64,000 nucleotides of DNA, taken from NCBI GenBank assembly GCA_051293835.1, contig JBPKMA010000001.1:1-64000 (forward strand), read 5' to 3'. Of the stretch, positions 1-9,049 are shown piece by piece. Every line of letters starts with the position of its first letter. Positions within the stretch are counted from its first letter, which is position 1. Below the pieces are notes generated by a model. That model was given only the letters and a program-made list of their open reading frames with translations. It was not told the DNA's origin and ran no database searches. Position numbers and translations under genes: made by a program. Origin of the DNA: DATLZU01 sp051293835. Its GTDB lineage: Bacteria; Nitrospirota; Nitrospiria; Nitrospirales; Nitrospiraceae.

Positions 1-161
1 TTCCGGGTCCGAAGGTGTTTGAGACCCAGATCCACGGCAAGCGGTTCGAGATGTACAACGACACCGTGCTGGGCTTCAACAAGTCGGGCAAGGAGGTCGT
101 CCGGCAGCAGGTGGAGGAGCCGATCTATATCCGCCCGGCCGAGCGCGTGAACTGGCTGTAA
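1..161 (+). CDS. C-terminal end of NxrB-like iron-sulfur beta subunit (partial)
   Basis: Only the last 52 codons are present, read in the frame beginning at base 3 and ending at TAA 159-161. The tail reads GKEVVRQQVEEPIYIRP followed by AERVNWL. An ending of the type EVVR-x-PV-EPIYIRP is characteristic of beta subunits of type II DMSO-reductase-family enzymes (NarH, NxrB, ClrB, EbdB), which carry four Fe-S clusters between the Mo subunit and the haem subunit. None of the cysteine motifs lie in the window, so the family call rests on this tail plus the neighbourhood (NxrC-like proteins, TorD-like chaperone, ferredoxin). Nitrite oxidoreductase beta is the inferred identity; another family member is possible. 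Confidence 0.55.
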   Translation, partial: PGPKVFETQIHGKRFEMYNDTVLGFNKSGKEVVRQQVEEPIYIRPAERVNWL

Positions 162-283
162 CCCCACGCCGGGTTGGGAAGCCAACGCTGAGGAAAGGTC
201 CCTCGCATCTGCCTCATCACCATGGCACCCCTCTTCGCCATGTGGCGTCCGTAACAGAAATGCACCACCGGATTTTCCCAGTG

Positions 284-312
284 TTGACACCACTAATCGA
301 CTCGAGTATCTT
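284..312 (+). promoter_or_regulatory. sigma70-type promoter for the multicopper oxidase gene
   Basis: TTGACA at 284-289 and TATCTT at 307-312 are separated by 17 bases, and lie 67 bases before the start codon at 379. The -35 is a perfect consensus. It implies that the multicopper oxidase can be transcribed independently of the upstream nxrB-like gene. Confidence 0.65.
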
Positions 313-378
313 AGGCATCCTCGCAAGAGCCGTTAATCGTCGTTCGTTGTAATTTTTATCTTCGAAGGAGGCCGGTCC

Positions 379-3300
379 ATGTACCATCATAATGCAGGAG
401 TTCCTTGCTCAATCCGAGCGCTTGGCACGCTCGCGGTGGGGGTATTGCTGTGGCTCCCGACGATCGTATCGGCTGGAGTCTTGTCCCGCGAGGGACACGC
501 CACGGCGCAACACACCGCCATGGCTCACCAGGTGCCAGCGTGGGCTGAGAAGCTGAAGGGGCAAACCATCGTTGAGGATACGATTGCTGGCAGGCCTGAG
601 CGTGCTGCGATGGTGGAGCAACAGCACCAGCGCATCATGGAGCACATGGCTCATGATCCGCAACTGCAGCAGGTCAATACCGGCATGTACAACAACATGT
701 CGATGATGCACCAATATGGCGCCGGCGGACAGGATCTAATGTTGATGTCGGACCCGCGCGTCGAGCCGGTTTCGGCCACGACAAACGGCAAATGCCCAGC
801 CACCGCGCCAGTGAAGTTCTACGATATCTCCGCCATCAACGTCGAAATCACACTCAACCAGTGGCTGGATTATTATCCTGGCTACATGTACGTGTTGACC
901 GAGAACATTGACAAGGTCCGTGCGGAAGAGGCCAAGAACCGAGAAGCGCGGGAGAAAGAAGGCTATGATCCCGGCGCGGTCCTGCCTGGCGTCCAAGCCC
1001 AGTGGATCCAGCCGCTTGTGATCCGCGCCAACCAGGGTGACTGCGTCAAAATCAAACTGCAGAACAAGTTGGAAGGCGGCGAGGAAGTAAGCCTGCATAT
1101 CCACGGCTCCAGCATGGTCGTCAGCGCCACCGGCAAGCCGGCAACCACGACCAATCCGGACTCTATCGTCCCCGCAGGCAAGAGCCAGGACTTTGAATGG
1201 TACATTCATCCGAGCACGCAGGAAGGCGGACGGCAGTTTCATACGTACGCCAACGATCGCGAATTGACGGTGATGGGCCTGTTCGGAGCGTTTGTCGTGG
1301 AGCCCAAGGGATCCGAATATCTCGAACCGCTTGGAACGGGCGATCCCACACCGGCCAAGAGCGGCTGGCAGGTCATGATTAAGAACGGCACAGGGCCGGA
1401 CTTCCGCGAGTTCGTACTGATCTACCACGAGGTCGGTGATGAGGCGTTCCGTCCGGTCAATAAGAAAGGCGACTTCCTGCCTCAGCGTGATCCGTTGACG
1501 GATGCCTATCGGCCCGGCGGCCGTGCGATCAACTATCGCAGCGAGCCGTTCGGTATCAACAATATGCATGTCCAGCACGAGTATTTTGGATTCGAGGATG
1601 AGTCGATGGGGTACAGTTCCTATACCTTCGGCGACGTGGCCACCACGATTGCACGGTCGTACCTCGGAGATCCAGCCAAGTTCCGGCTCGTGCATGGAGG
1701 GTCGGAAGTGTTCCACTCCCATCACCCGCACGGTGGCTCCATTCGGTGGCCGAGGAGCCCGCGGGCGATCGACGACATGCCCCTGTGGGCCACGGCGGTA
1801 AACGGCCCAGTGAAGTATCCGGTGATCCGGCACAAAACGGATCGTGTGGATGTTGAAGTGATCGGTCCCTCCGAAGCGCTGGATCTCGAGACGGAGTGTG
1901 GATCCGGTTTGTGTCAGCAGTTGGCGGGCGATTTCCTGTTCCACTGCCACGTGGCACATCACTATGTGGCCGGGATGTGGGGCTATTGGCGGGTCTACAA
2001 CACCTTGCAGGTGGGCGAGTACCGGAATGACACGCTTCCGGATCTGCGGGAGTTGCCGGACCGCAAGGGCCGCATGCTGATTGGTGTGCCGTCGGACAAG
2101 CTGATTGGAACGACGGTCGATTGGTACGGGAAACAATTCAGGATCGTTGAGAAAGGTAAGAGCGATTGGAAATCCAATCCGGCTGTGATCAATATCAAGG
2201 ACTGGGTGGCGATGCAGCTGCCGCCGCAGGGCAAGCCCGGTCACAAGGACGATGAAATCGAGCAGATCAAATCTTACGACGCCACGGTGTTGGACTGGGT
2301 CTGGGAAGGCAATCGTGCAATGAGTGAGAAGGAAAGCACGATTGACAATCCCAAATATAAGTCCACGCATCCGGGGAAGCGGCACCCGATTCTGTTCGAG
2401 CCGCGGACCGGAAAAATTGCCTGGCCTCATCTGACGCCGCATTTCGGCAAGCGGGCGATGTTTTCTCCGAATCACGTCGGGGCGCCCTGGCTGGAAATGA
2501 TCCGCCGGGATGCTGACGGTGAGGAGAGTCTGGATCAGGCGCTCCCGGGAGAAAATGGACGGTGGAGCTTGTGTCCGGAGAACGCTGGCCGCAAGTACTA
2601 CAATGTCCACTTCATCAAACTGCCGATCAAGATCGCCAAAGCGCAGGGCAAGGAGCCACCGGTGGTTGATCCGAACGGCTTGATTTACGTCCTGCACGAA
2701 GAGGAGGCTGCGATTCGGGCCAATGACGACCTGAAGTACCCGTTGGTGGTGCGCGGCAACATTTATGATTGTGTTGACTGGATGCTGACCAGCGAGTGGG
2801 AGGATGACGATTACACGAACTTCCAGTCGTCCAAGATCAACTCGCACTGGCACTTCCTGCAGTTCGACAACCAGGCGTCAGACGGCGTAATCACCGGCTT
2901 TTCTTACGAACAGTCGGTTCGGCCGTTCACGATGCTGGAAAAGAAGAGTAAAAAGGGACTGCCCGTACCGATGAACACCGTATTGACGGCGCCGGCGAAG
3001 AAGGGTGCCAAAACCATCACGGTGAAGAATGCGGCGCAGTACCATCCGAACATTCTCATTCTCGTCGGCGCGGACAACGTAACGGGGAATGAAGTTGCCC
3101 GCATCAAGGAGATCAAGGGGAATACCATCACCCTGACCAAAGGGCTGAAGCACGACCATCCGGCGAACGACATCGTCACGGTGGAGTTCGTGCGGCAGCG
3201 GTTCTGGGTGGATGCCGATGTGGGCACGGTCTTCTGGCATGACCATGCATTTGGCGCCACGACGTGGCCGCATGGCGGATTCGGCACTTTCATTGCCGAG

Positions 3301-5244
3301 CCGGTCGGATCCACCTATCACGATCCGAAGACCGGCAAAGAAATCCGAAGCGGACCTGTGGCCGACATTCACACGATCGAGCCGGTCGGTCATGGCGTGA
3401 ACGGCAGTTTCCGGGAACTGGTGGTGCAGGTGCATGACACGGTGCCTCATACCGTGAACATCGTGACGGCTGGTAATCCCCCAGGCCAGCCCGTCGAAGT
3501 ATCGCTTGAAGCGGGTAAGACCGTATCGTTCATGATGCCAGAGAAGATCTACATGACACCGATGCCGTTTCTGAACGGTGGGACCCATACCACCGGGAGC
3601 GGTCTCAATTTCCGAGCCGGCCCTATCGCGCAGCGATTGGCCAGCAATCCGGAACCGTCCCAGATCTTCAACAGCGCAATCCATGGCGATCCGTACACAC
3701 CGCTGCTGCGGGCGTACGTCGGGGATACCCTGGTCTTCCGGCTCTTGCACACGCTCATGAATGAGACCATGACATGGACGTTGTCGGGACACACCTTCCT
3801 GACCGAGCGGTATGCCGGAGATGCGAATCGAAAAAACTCGATTCATATCGGGATTGCCGAGCGGTACGACCTCGTTGTGCCGCAAGCCGGCGGGCCAAGG
3901 TTGCAGCCCGGCGATTACATCCACTTCAACGGCCGTTCTTCCAAGTTCTCCGAAGGAGCCTGGGGCATCCTTCGCGTGTACGACAAGGAACAGCCGGATT
4001 TGAAGAAACTGCCGGCCGGATATTCGGGCAAGAACGAGATTCCGAAGCCGTTGCCGGTCTGCCCGGCCGACGCGCCGGTGAAGACCTTCAATGTAGTGGC
4101 GATGGATTATCCGTCGATGACGTTCAACCCGAAGGCGCCCGAGGCCATCGAGGTGGACTTCGAACGGAAGATCCTGCTCACCAACCCTGACGCGAAAATT
4201 TATGTGCTCGAAGAAGATGTCTCCAAGGTTGCCGAGGGCTTGCAACCCATGCCGTTGACCCTTCGGGTGAATGTCGGGGACTGTGTGAAGATCAACCTGA
4301 AAAACAAACTGAAGGCGAGCCGCGCGTCGTTCTCGGCGATTGGTTTGGCCTTCGACCCCAAGGACTCGCTGGGTGCAAATGTGGGCAACAACCCGGGCGA
4401 TCAGACAATCGCGCCGGGCGAGGCCCGCACGTACACGTACTATGCGGACCCATTCATCGGGGAGACGACATCGTTGGTGTGGGACTGGGGTAACGTGATG
4501 CTGAACCCGCGCAACGGGTTGTTCGGGGCGATCATCGTCGGGCCCAAGGGATCAAAGTACCGTGATCCCAAGACCGGTGCCGATCTCTCGCTCAAAAACG
4601 CCTGGGCGGCGGACGTGATCATCGATCGAACGATCCCTGGGAACGAGACTCGTCCGAACTACCGGGATGTAGCGCTTTTCTTCCAGGATGAAGACAACAT
4701 CATCGGAACCAGCTTCATGCCGTACGTGCAAAACGTGGCAGGGTTGGTCGGGGTGAACTACCGGTCTGAACCGTACAAGTATCGGGAAGAGGCCGGGTGC
4801 TCCTTGGGCCGCATCTTCCAGCCTTGCACGGTCGATAAACCCGAGGATCCGGCGACGCCGATCATCGAAGCGCATGCCGGCGATCCGGTCCGAATTCACA
4901 TTATCGGGGCGAGCAACGAACAGAACGGGATGTTTAGTGTGGAGAAGCACGAATGGCCGATCGAGCCGTACATGCGGGGAGCTGACATGATTAGCGTGGT
5001 CGAGTTCTCCGGCTCGGAGGTCCTTGATGTGTTCATCCCGTCGGCGGGTGGCCCATACCGTCTGGCTGGCGATTATGTGTACAGCAACCAGCGTCTGCCG
5101 TACTCGCAGTCAGGACAGTGGGGCTATTTCCGTGTGCTGCCGGCGGGGGATCAGCGTCTGCTGCCGTTGGCTGGCGCCGTGCCCGGAGTGAAGAAAGCCG
5201 AGACGGAAACACCCGCTCAGGTGGTTCCGGTGGCTTCCAAGTAA
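379..5244 (+). CDS. very large multi-cupredoxin multicopper oxidase, exported
   Basis: 1621 aa, three times the length of an ordinary laccase-type multicopper oxidase. A signal peptide ends near residue 33. The N-terminal half carries a full set of copper motifs: HIHG near residues 240-243, HSHHPHGG near 446-453, and HCHVAHHYVAGMW from H522, giving Cys523, His528 and Met533 as type 1 ligands and the HCH pair for the trinuclear site. A second cupredoxin block has HWH at about 823-825 and HDHAF at 954-958 but no second HCH motif, so it looks structural or incomplete; a third region after about residue 1230 has almost no histidine pairs. AAGGAGG at 365-371 supports the start. It is followed by a strong terminator and so is probably monocistronic. 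The substrate cannot be told from sequence; periplasmic metal or electron-carrier oxidation is an inference. Confidence 0.85.
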   Translation: MYHHNAGVPCSIRALGTLAVGVLLWLPTIVSAGVLSREGHATAQHTAMAHQVPAWAEKLKGQTIVEDTIAGRPERAAMVEQQHQRIMEHMAHDPQLQQVNTGMYNNMSMMHQYGAGGQDLMLMSDPRVEPVSATTNGKCPATAPVKFYDISAINVEITLNQWLDYYPGYMYVLTENIDKVRAEEAKNREAREKEGYDPGAVLPGVQAQWIQPLVIRANQGDCVKIKLQNKLEGGEEVSLHIHGSSMVVSATGKPATTTNPDSIVPAGKSQDFEWYIHPSTQEGGRQFHTYANDRELTVMGLFGAFVVEPKGSEYLEPLGTGDPTPAKSGWQVMIKNGTGPDFREFVLIYHEVGDEAFRPVNKKGDFLPQRDPLTDAYRPGGRAINYRSEPFGINNMHVQHEYFGFEDESMGYSSYTFGDVATTIARSYLGDPAKFRLVHGGSEVFHSHHPHGGSIRWPRSPRAIDDMPLWATAVNGPVKYPVIRHKTDRVDVEVIGPSEALDLETECGSGLCQQLAGDFLFHCHVAHHYVAGMWGYWRVYNTLQVGEYRNDTLPDLRELPDRKGRMLIGVPSDKLIGTTVDWYGKQFRIVEKGKSDWKSNPAVINIKDWVAMQLPPQGKPGHKDDEIEQIKSYDATVLDWVWEGNRAMSEKESTIDNPKYKSTHPGKRHPILFEPRTGKIAWPHLTPHFGKRAMFSPNHVGAPWLEMIRRDADGEESLDQALPGENGRWSLCPENAGRKYYNVHFIKLPIKIAKAQGKEPPVVDPNGLIYVLHEEEAAIRANDDLKYPLVVRGNIYDCVDWMLTSEWEDDDYTNFQSSKINSHWHFLQFDNQASDGVITGFSYEQSVRPFTMLEKKSKKGLPVPMNTVLTAPAKKGAKTITVKNAAQYHPNILILVGADNVTGNEVARIKEIKGNTITLTKGLKHDHPANDIVTVEFVRQRFWVDADVGTVFWHDHAFGATTWPHGGFGTFIAEPVGSTYHDPKTGKEIRSGPVADIHTIEPVGHGVNGSFRELVVQVHDTVPHTVNIVTAGNPPGQPVEVSLEAGKTVSFMMPEKIYMTPMPFLNGGTHTTGSGLNFRAGPIAQRLASNPEPSQIFNSAIHGDPYTPLLRAYVGDTLVFRLLHTLMNETMTWTLSGHTFLTERYAGDANRKNSIHIGIAERYDLVVPQAGGPRLQPGDYIHFNGRSSKFSEGAWGILRVYDKEQPDLKKLPAGYSGKNEIPKPLPVCPADAPVKTFNVVAMDYPSMTFNPKAPEAIEVDFERKILLTNPDAKIYVLEEDVSKVAEGLQPMPLTLRVNVGDCVKINLKNKLKASRASFSAIGLAFDPKDSLGANVGNNPGDQTIAPGEARTYTYYADPFIGETTSLVWDWGNVMLNPRNGLFGAIIVGPKGSKYRDPKTGADLSLKNAWAADVIIDRTIPGNETRPNYRDVALFFQDEDNIIGTSFMPYVQNVAGLVGVNYRSEPYKYREEAGCSLGRIFQPCTVDKPEDPATPIIEAHAGDPVRIHIIGASNEQNGMFSVEKHEWPIEPYMRGADMISVVEFSGSEVLDVFIPSAGGPYRLAGDYVYSNQRLPYSQSGQWGYFRVLPAGDQRLLPLAGAVPGVKKAETETPAQVVPVASK

Positions 5245-5277
5245 ATCGAAGCCGCCCGCGTAAGCGAGGTCCGAACC

Positions 5278-5310
5278 AAAAAGGGGGAGCCAAGGCGGCT
5301 CCCCCTTTTT
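5278..5310 (+). terminator. intrinsic terminator after the multicopper oxidase
   Basis: Perfect 14-bp inverted repeat (5278-5291 with 5297-5310) around a 5-base loop, the 3' arm ending in five T residues. The A-tract on the left arm makes it potentially usable in both directions. Confidence 0.9.
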
Positions 5311-5394
5311 CTTACGGCCTGCCGTTGTGTGTAAGATGAGGGAGTTTTATTCTACCGCTGTTTGTGAAGCGAGCTTGTTGGGACAGAAAAGAAC

Positions 5395-6324
5395 ATGAGG
5401 GTGGGTTTCATGTGGCTGCTGATAGTCGTAGTGGCACTGTTGCTGGTTGAGGCAGATGTGCCGCCATCGTGGAGCTATGACGAGATCGCGGTGATGGACG
5501 GTGGAACAATCACCGGCAAGGTGACGATGACAGGGGGCAAGCCGGTACCCAAGGGGTTTAATTTGGTTACATTCCCCGATCCCGTTTACTGCGGACGGAT
5601 TTCAACTGGGACGGGCTGGCGAATTCTCGATGAGTTCACGATCGCACCGGACGGCGGACTCAAAGACGTGGTTGTCATGCTGACCGATGTGGCGAAGGGA
5701 AAACCTTTCAGGTTCGAGCCGCCGACTATCGAGGCGCGCGATTGCCGGTTTCTGCCGTTCGTGACTGTCGTGCGCGACAAGACGGAAGTGACCGTGGTCA
5801 ACATGGATCCGGTCATGCATGACATTCAGGCCTACGAGACCTCGCTGGAACTCGGGACGCGGGTGCTGTTCAACTCGCCGTTGCCGATGAATCCACATCA
5901 CCGCCGCAACATCGGCGCCGACAGCCACGAACACCTTCCCGGCCAGCCGATGAAGCAAACGATCAACATGACGAAGGGGCGCCGGATCTTTGTCATGCAA
6001 TGCGGATTCCACGCCTACATGGAAAGCTGGGGGATGGCGGTGGAAAATCCCTATTACGCGATCACGGACAGCAATGGCGCGTTTACGCTCACCGATGTGC
6101 CGCCGGGAGAATATACCCTTGTCGCTTGGCATCCACAGACTGGGCCGATGGCGGAGCAGAAGATTACGGTTGGGCCCAAGCAAACGGTTGTCACATCTTT
6201 CCAATTTAAAGCCCCCACTGGACGACGGAGCGCTCATGAAATCGTCGAGAATCCCCACTTCGGTCTGGAAGTGCTAGGGAAGTCGTTGGAGATCAGACCG
6301 ACGCTCTTGTTGCAAAAGCCTTGA
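5395..6324 (+). CDS. exported cupredoxin-like / carboxypeptidase-regulatory-like protein, copy 1
   Basis: 309 aa with a signal peptide (hydrophobic stretch at residues 6-18). Residues about 40-220 resemble the methylamine-utilisation-type cupredoxin fold: a His in MDPVMHDIQAYE near residue 140 and a CGFHAYM motif (Cys203, His206, Met209) that fits Cys-His-Met type 1 copper ligands. A C-terminal carboxypeptidase-regulatory-like beta-sandwich follows (GAFTLTDVPPGEYTLVAWHP). It is a tandem paralogue of the next gene, 22 bases downstream, and related to the protein at 9050-9844. A start at 5410 (after AGGGTGG) is possible but would remove the arginine of the signal peptide. Likely a periplasmic copper protein; copper binding is inferred from motifs. 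Confidence 0.75.
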   Translation: MRVGFMWLLIVVVALLLVEADVPPSWSYDEIAVMDGGTITGKVTMTGGKPVPKGFNLVTFPDPVYCGRISTGTGWRILDEFTIAPDGGLKDVVVMLTDVAKGKPFRFEPPTIEARDCRFLPFVTVVRDKTEVTVVNMDPVMHDIQAYETSLELGTRVLFNSPLPMNPHHRRNIGADSHEHLPGQPMKQTINMTKGRRIFVMQCGFHAYMESWGMAVENPYYAITDSNGAFTLTDVPPGEYTLVAWHPQTGPMAEQKITVGPKQTVVTSFQFKAPTGRRSAHEIVENPHFGLEVLGKSLEIRPTLLLQKP

Positions 6325-6346
6325 ACACGGTTGGAGGGAATAATAT

Positions 6347-7300
6347 ATGAAGGTGCATACTCGGCCTGCGGGTGAAACGGGCCTGTTCCAAACGGTCCTT
6401 GCGGCTGGCATTCTCGCGATCGCTGCGTCAGCCGGTCCGTCCGATGTCTGGTCCTACGAGGTGATCGAGGTGACGCACGGCGGAACCGTTGCCGGCAAGG
6501 TGACTCTGGACGGGGACGTGCCGACCCCAAAGGGCTTCAATCTGATCACGTTTCCCGACCCAGTTTATTGCGGCCGGATTTCCAACGGGCGGGGCTGGCG
6601 GTTGCTCAAGGATTTCGTCGTGGACTCCCAAGGCGGATTGAAAGACGCCGTGGTCGTGCTGGAGGGTGTTGCAGCGGGCAAGCCTTTTGGGTTATCGGTG
6701 CCTCGGATCGAAGCGCGGGACTGCCAGTTTATTCCCTTTGTCACCGTTGTCCGTAACGGACATGCGGTGGAAGTGGTGAACATGGATCCGGTTATGCATG
6801 ACATTCAGGCGTACGAGACCTCGCCGGAACTCGGGGCGCGGGTGCTGTTCAACTCGCCGTTGCCGATGAATCCCAACCACCGGCGCGGCGACCTTCATGC
6901 GACTCACGAGCACTTGCCGGGCAAATCCATGATTGAACCAGTATCGCTCAGCAAGGGCCGGCGGACATTTTATATGCAGTGCGGATTTCATGCCTATATG
7001 GAAAGCTGGGCGATCGCGGTGACCAGTCCGTATTATGCGGTGACTGATCCGACCGGTTCCTATCGCATTGAGGATGTCCCTCCGGGGACTTATCAATTGA
7101 TCGTCTGGCATCCCCAGACCGGACCGATGCAGATGCGGTCGGTAACCGTGACGGCGAACGGGACAGCGGTCGAGAATTTCTCGCTCCCGGCTCCCAAAGG
7201 GCGCCGGACGGCGTTTCAGGTCATGGACAATCCCCGTTTCGGTCCGGAATCCCTTGGGTATCCGGTGGTCATCGTGCCGTTGGTCGAACATCAGCACTAG
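6347..7300 (+). CDS. exported cupredoxin-like / carboxypeptidase-regulatory-like protein, copy 2
   Basis: 317 aa. It has the same architecture and most of the same sequence blocks as the preceding gene: FDPVYCGRIS-type motif near residue 68-78, MDPVMHDIQAYETS, then CGFHAYMESW with Cys212, and a GSYRIEDVPPGTYQLIVWHP regulatory-like sandwich. A GGAGGG ribosome site lies just upstream of the ATG, and the 22-base gap to copy 1 indicates a shared transcript. N-terminal region to about residue 35 is a signal peptide. Tandem duplication is directly visible; a function as a small periplasmic electron carrier is an inference from the Cys-X2-His-X2-Met pattern. Confidence 0.75.
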   Translation: MKVHTRPAGETGLFQTVLAAGILAIAASAGPSDVWSYEVIEVTHGGTVAGKVTLDGDVPTPKGFNLITFPDPVYCGRISNGRGWRLLKDFVVDSQGGLKDAVVVLEGVAAGKPFGLSVPRIEARDCQFIPFVTVVRNGHAVEVVNMDPVMHDIQAYETSPELGARVLFNSPLPMNPNHRRGDLHATHEHLPGKSMIEPVSLSKGRRTFYMQCGFHAYMESWAIAVTSPYYAVTDPTGSYRIEDVPPGTYQLIVWHPQTGPMQMRSVTVTANGTAVENFSLPAPKGRRTAFQVMDNPRFGPESLGYPVVIVPLVEHQH

Positions 7301-7417
7301 CGCCATGCCGTCGTTTCTCTCTCGCAACAACGACAGGCTGGAATTCCTCATCTTCCTTTCAACTCGGCAGGTCCCACACGATTGCTTCTGGCTTTGTCGC
7401 GCCCTCACCTCGCATCA

Positions 7418-8806
7418 ATGAGAGCTCGTTTGACGACCTTTCGTCAGATTCGTCGGAGAAGGGCTGTGGTTTTCCCGGTTCTGCTTATCTGTGTTCTGCC
7501 GTTCGTGTCATTTGCCTTTGCGAAAGAATCTGCCCGCTCGCCTATTTCGTTGTCTGATGCGCTGGCGGCGTTCAAGAAACAGCAGTATGTGCAGACGCTC
7601 GAATTGCTCAACCGACTCGCTCAGGAAGGGATTGCATCCTCCGAGGTCAGCACGCTCAGAATCAGAACGTTGCTGAAACTCGGGCGGCCAGCGGAGGCGC
7701 TGACCGAATACGAACGGCTTGAACATCGGCTCAAGCGGGACGATGAGCCGCTTTTGCGTGAGATCGCGATCGGCTTCATCACGCCTTTGTTAAAAGACAT
7801 GCGGGAGCAGATGCGTGGCGCTGCCTACACGGCCCTCAAAGAGTTGGACTCGGACGAAGCGATCCCATATTTTGAAGATGGGCTCAGCGATGGGTCCGGG
7901 TTGGTGAGAGCCTTGGCTGCAGAGGGCTTGGGCCGCCTGGAAGCTGGGCGCCGGTCTCCCCGTTTGCGAAAGGCTTTGGAGGATCAGGCAGGATTGGTAA
8001 AGGCTACGGCGATCAAGGCATTGGGACGGACAGGCGATCGCTCAATCATTCCGGCACTCGAACGGGCTCAGAGCGATGAACTGCCGATCGTTCGTGCCGC
8101 CGCCTTGGGGGCGTTGTTCCGAATGGGCAGAAAGGAGGCTTGGGATCGGCTCATGCAGGCGGCGGGAGCGTTGAATCCGGAGGAACGCGCAGCAGCCTTG
8201 CGTGTGATGGGGGAATTGAAAGAGGCCCGGGCCTATCCGGTTCTGGTTGAGGCGATGACCTATCAGCAGCCGTCCGTCCGAGGCGCCGCGGCCCAGGCGC
8301 TGGGAATGCTGGCCAAGCCAGAAGCCGCTGCCTCGCTGCGGAAGTCGCTGCAAGACCCTGTTCCGGCCGTACGGGCAACCGCGGCCTTGAGCCTGGCGGA
8401 ACTAGGCTCGAAAGAATCGGTTTCGGCGCTCAGACAGGTTCTGGCCGATTCGAATCCAATGGTGCAGGCGAAGGCGGCGGCGGCCTTGCTTCGTCTGAAC
8501 GAACCATACGAGTCGGTCGCGCCGGTCATTCGTAAACTGACTCAGCAAAACAACCCCGGGGTGCGAGCAGAAGGCGCAAAGGCGTTAGGGAGCGCCACCG
8601 GTTCGAATGCGAGAGAAGCGGTGGAGGCTCTCCGTACCCTGTTAGTGGATGCTTTGCCGCTTCCGCGCATGGTTGCCGCCCGCTCGTTGGGGCATATCGG
8701 AACTCGAGAGGCCGTTCCTATTCTCAAGGCGGCGTTGAAGGACCAGGATGAGGCTGTCCGCGCGACTGCGGGCGGTGCCCTGGCACGAATCCTCACTTCC
8801 CGCTAA
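7418..8806 (+). CDS. exported HEAT-repeat (PBS-lyase-type) protein
   Basis: 462 aa from ATG 7418. The N-terminus (MRARLTTFRQIRRRR then a hydrophobic segment ending in FAFAKES) is a signal peptide or anchor. Residues about 35-110 look like a TPR-like helical start (LLNRLAQEG, LLKLGRPAEALTEYERL). From about residue 120 to the end there are ten or so HEAT repeats of the type VRAAAAQALGxLGxxEAVPxL. An in-frame TTG at 7382 would add 12 residues but has no ribosome site. HEAT arrays of this kind mediate protein contacts; no enzymatic motif is seen. It sits between related copper-protein candidates, so a role in their assembly is possible but unproven. Confidence 0.75.
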   Translation: MRARLTTFRQIRRRRAVVFPVLLICVLPFVSFAFAKESARSPISLSDALAAFKKQQYVQTLELLNRLAQEGIASSEVSTLRIRTLLKLGRPAEALTEYERLEHRLKRDDEPLLREIAIGFITPLLKDMREQMRGAAYTALKELDSDEAIPYFEDGLSDGSGLVRALAAEGLGRLEAGRRSPRLRKALEDQAGLVKATAIKALGRTGDRSIIPALERAQSDELPIVRAAALGALFRMGRKEAWDRLMQAAGALNPEERAAALRVMGELKEARAYPVLVEAMTYQQPSVRGAAAQALGMLAKPEAAASLRKSLQDPVPAVRATAALSLAELGSKESVSALRQVLADSNPMVQAKAAAALLRLNEPYESVAPVIRKLTQQNNPGVRAEGAKALGSATGSNAREAVEALRTLLVDALPLPRMVAARSLGHIGTREAVPILKAALKDQDEAVRATAGGALARILTSR

Positions 8807-8862
8807 TGGAAGGTCGAATCCCTTGAAAAACTGGCGGTCGCCCTTTCTCCTGACTTTTCTGG

Positions 8863-8892
8863 TTGACACTCACTCTGAATTTACTGTATACA
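8863..8892 (+). promoter_or_regulatory. probable sigma70-type promoter for the third copper-protein paralogue
   Basis: TTGACA at 8863-8868 and TATACA at 8887-8892 with 18-base spacing, in the 243-base gap before the ATG at 9050. The leader of about 150 bases between this promoter and the gene shows no other clear feature. Confidence 0.5.
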
Positions 8893-9049
8893 CGCGTGTC
8901 CACCATCTCGCCGCACGTTCTCTACAGTGCTCGGAAGATAGCCAGAGCAGCTTTTTGGTGTGCTCCTCGCTGCCGGCGGCTTGTGTCACTGCGCGGGGTT
9001 CACGCGAGGGCGTTCGACGATCGTTATTCATTCACAAGGAGGCAGTCCT

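Noticed and set aside
736..2853. Long minus-strand frame of 705 codons opposite the multicopper oxidase gene
   Set aside because: It lies wholly antisense to a gene with clear copper motifs; its composition is the reverse-strand shadow of that gene.
2878..4245. Long minus-strand frame of 455 codons
   Set aside because: Also a shadow of the multicopper oxidase gene; no domain recognised.
8960..9049. In-frame upstream extension of the third cupredoxin-like protein
   Set aside because: AAGGAGG lies just before ATG 9050 and the signal peptide starts there.
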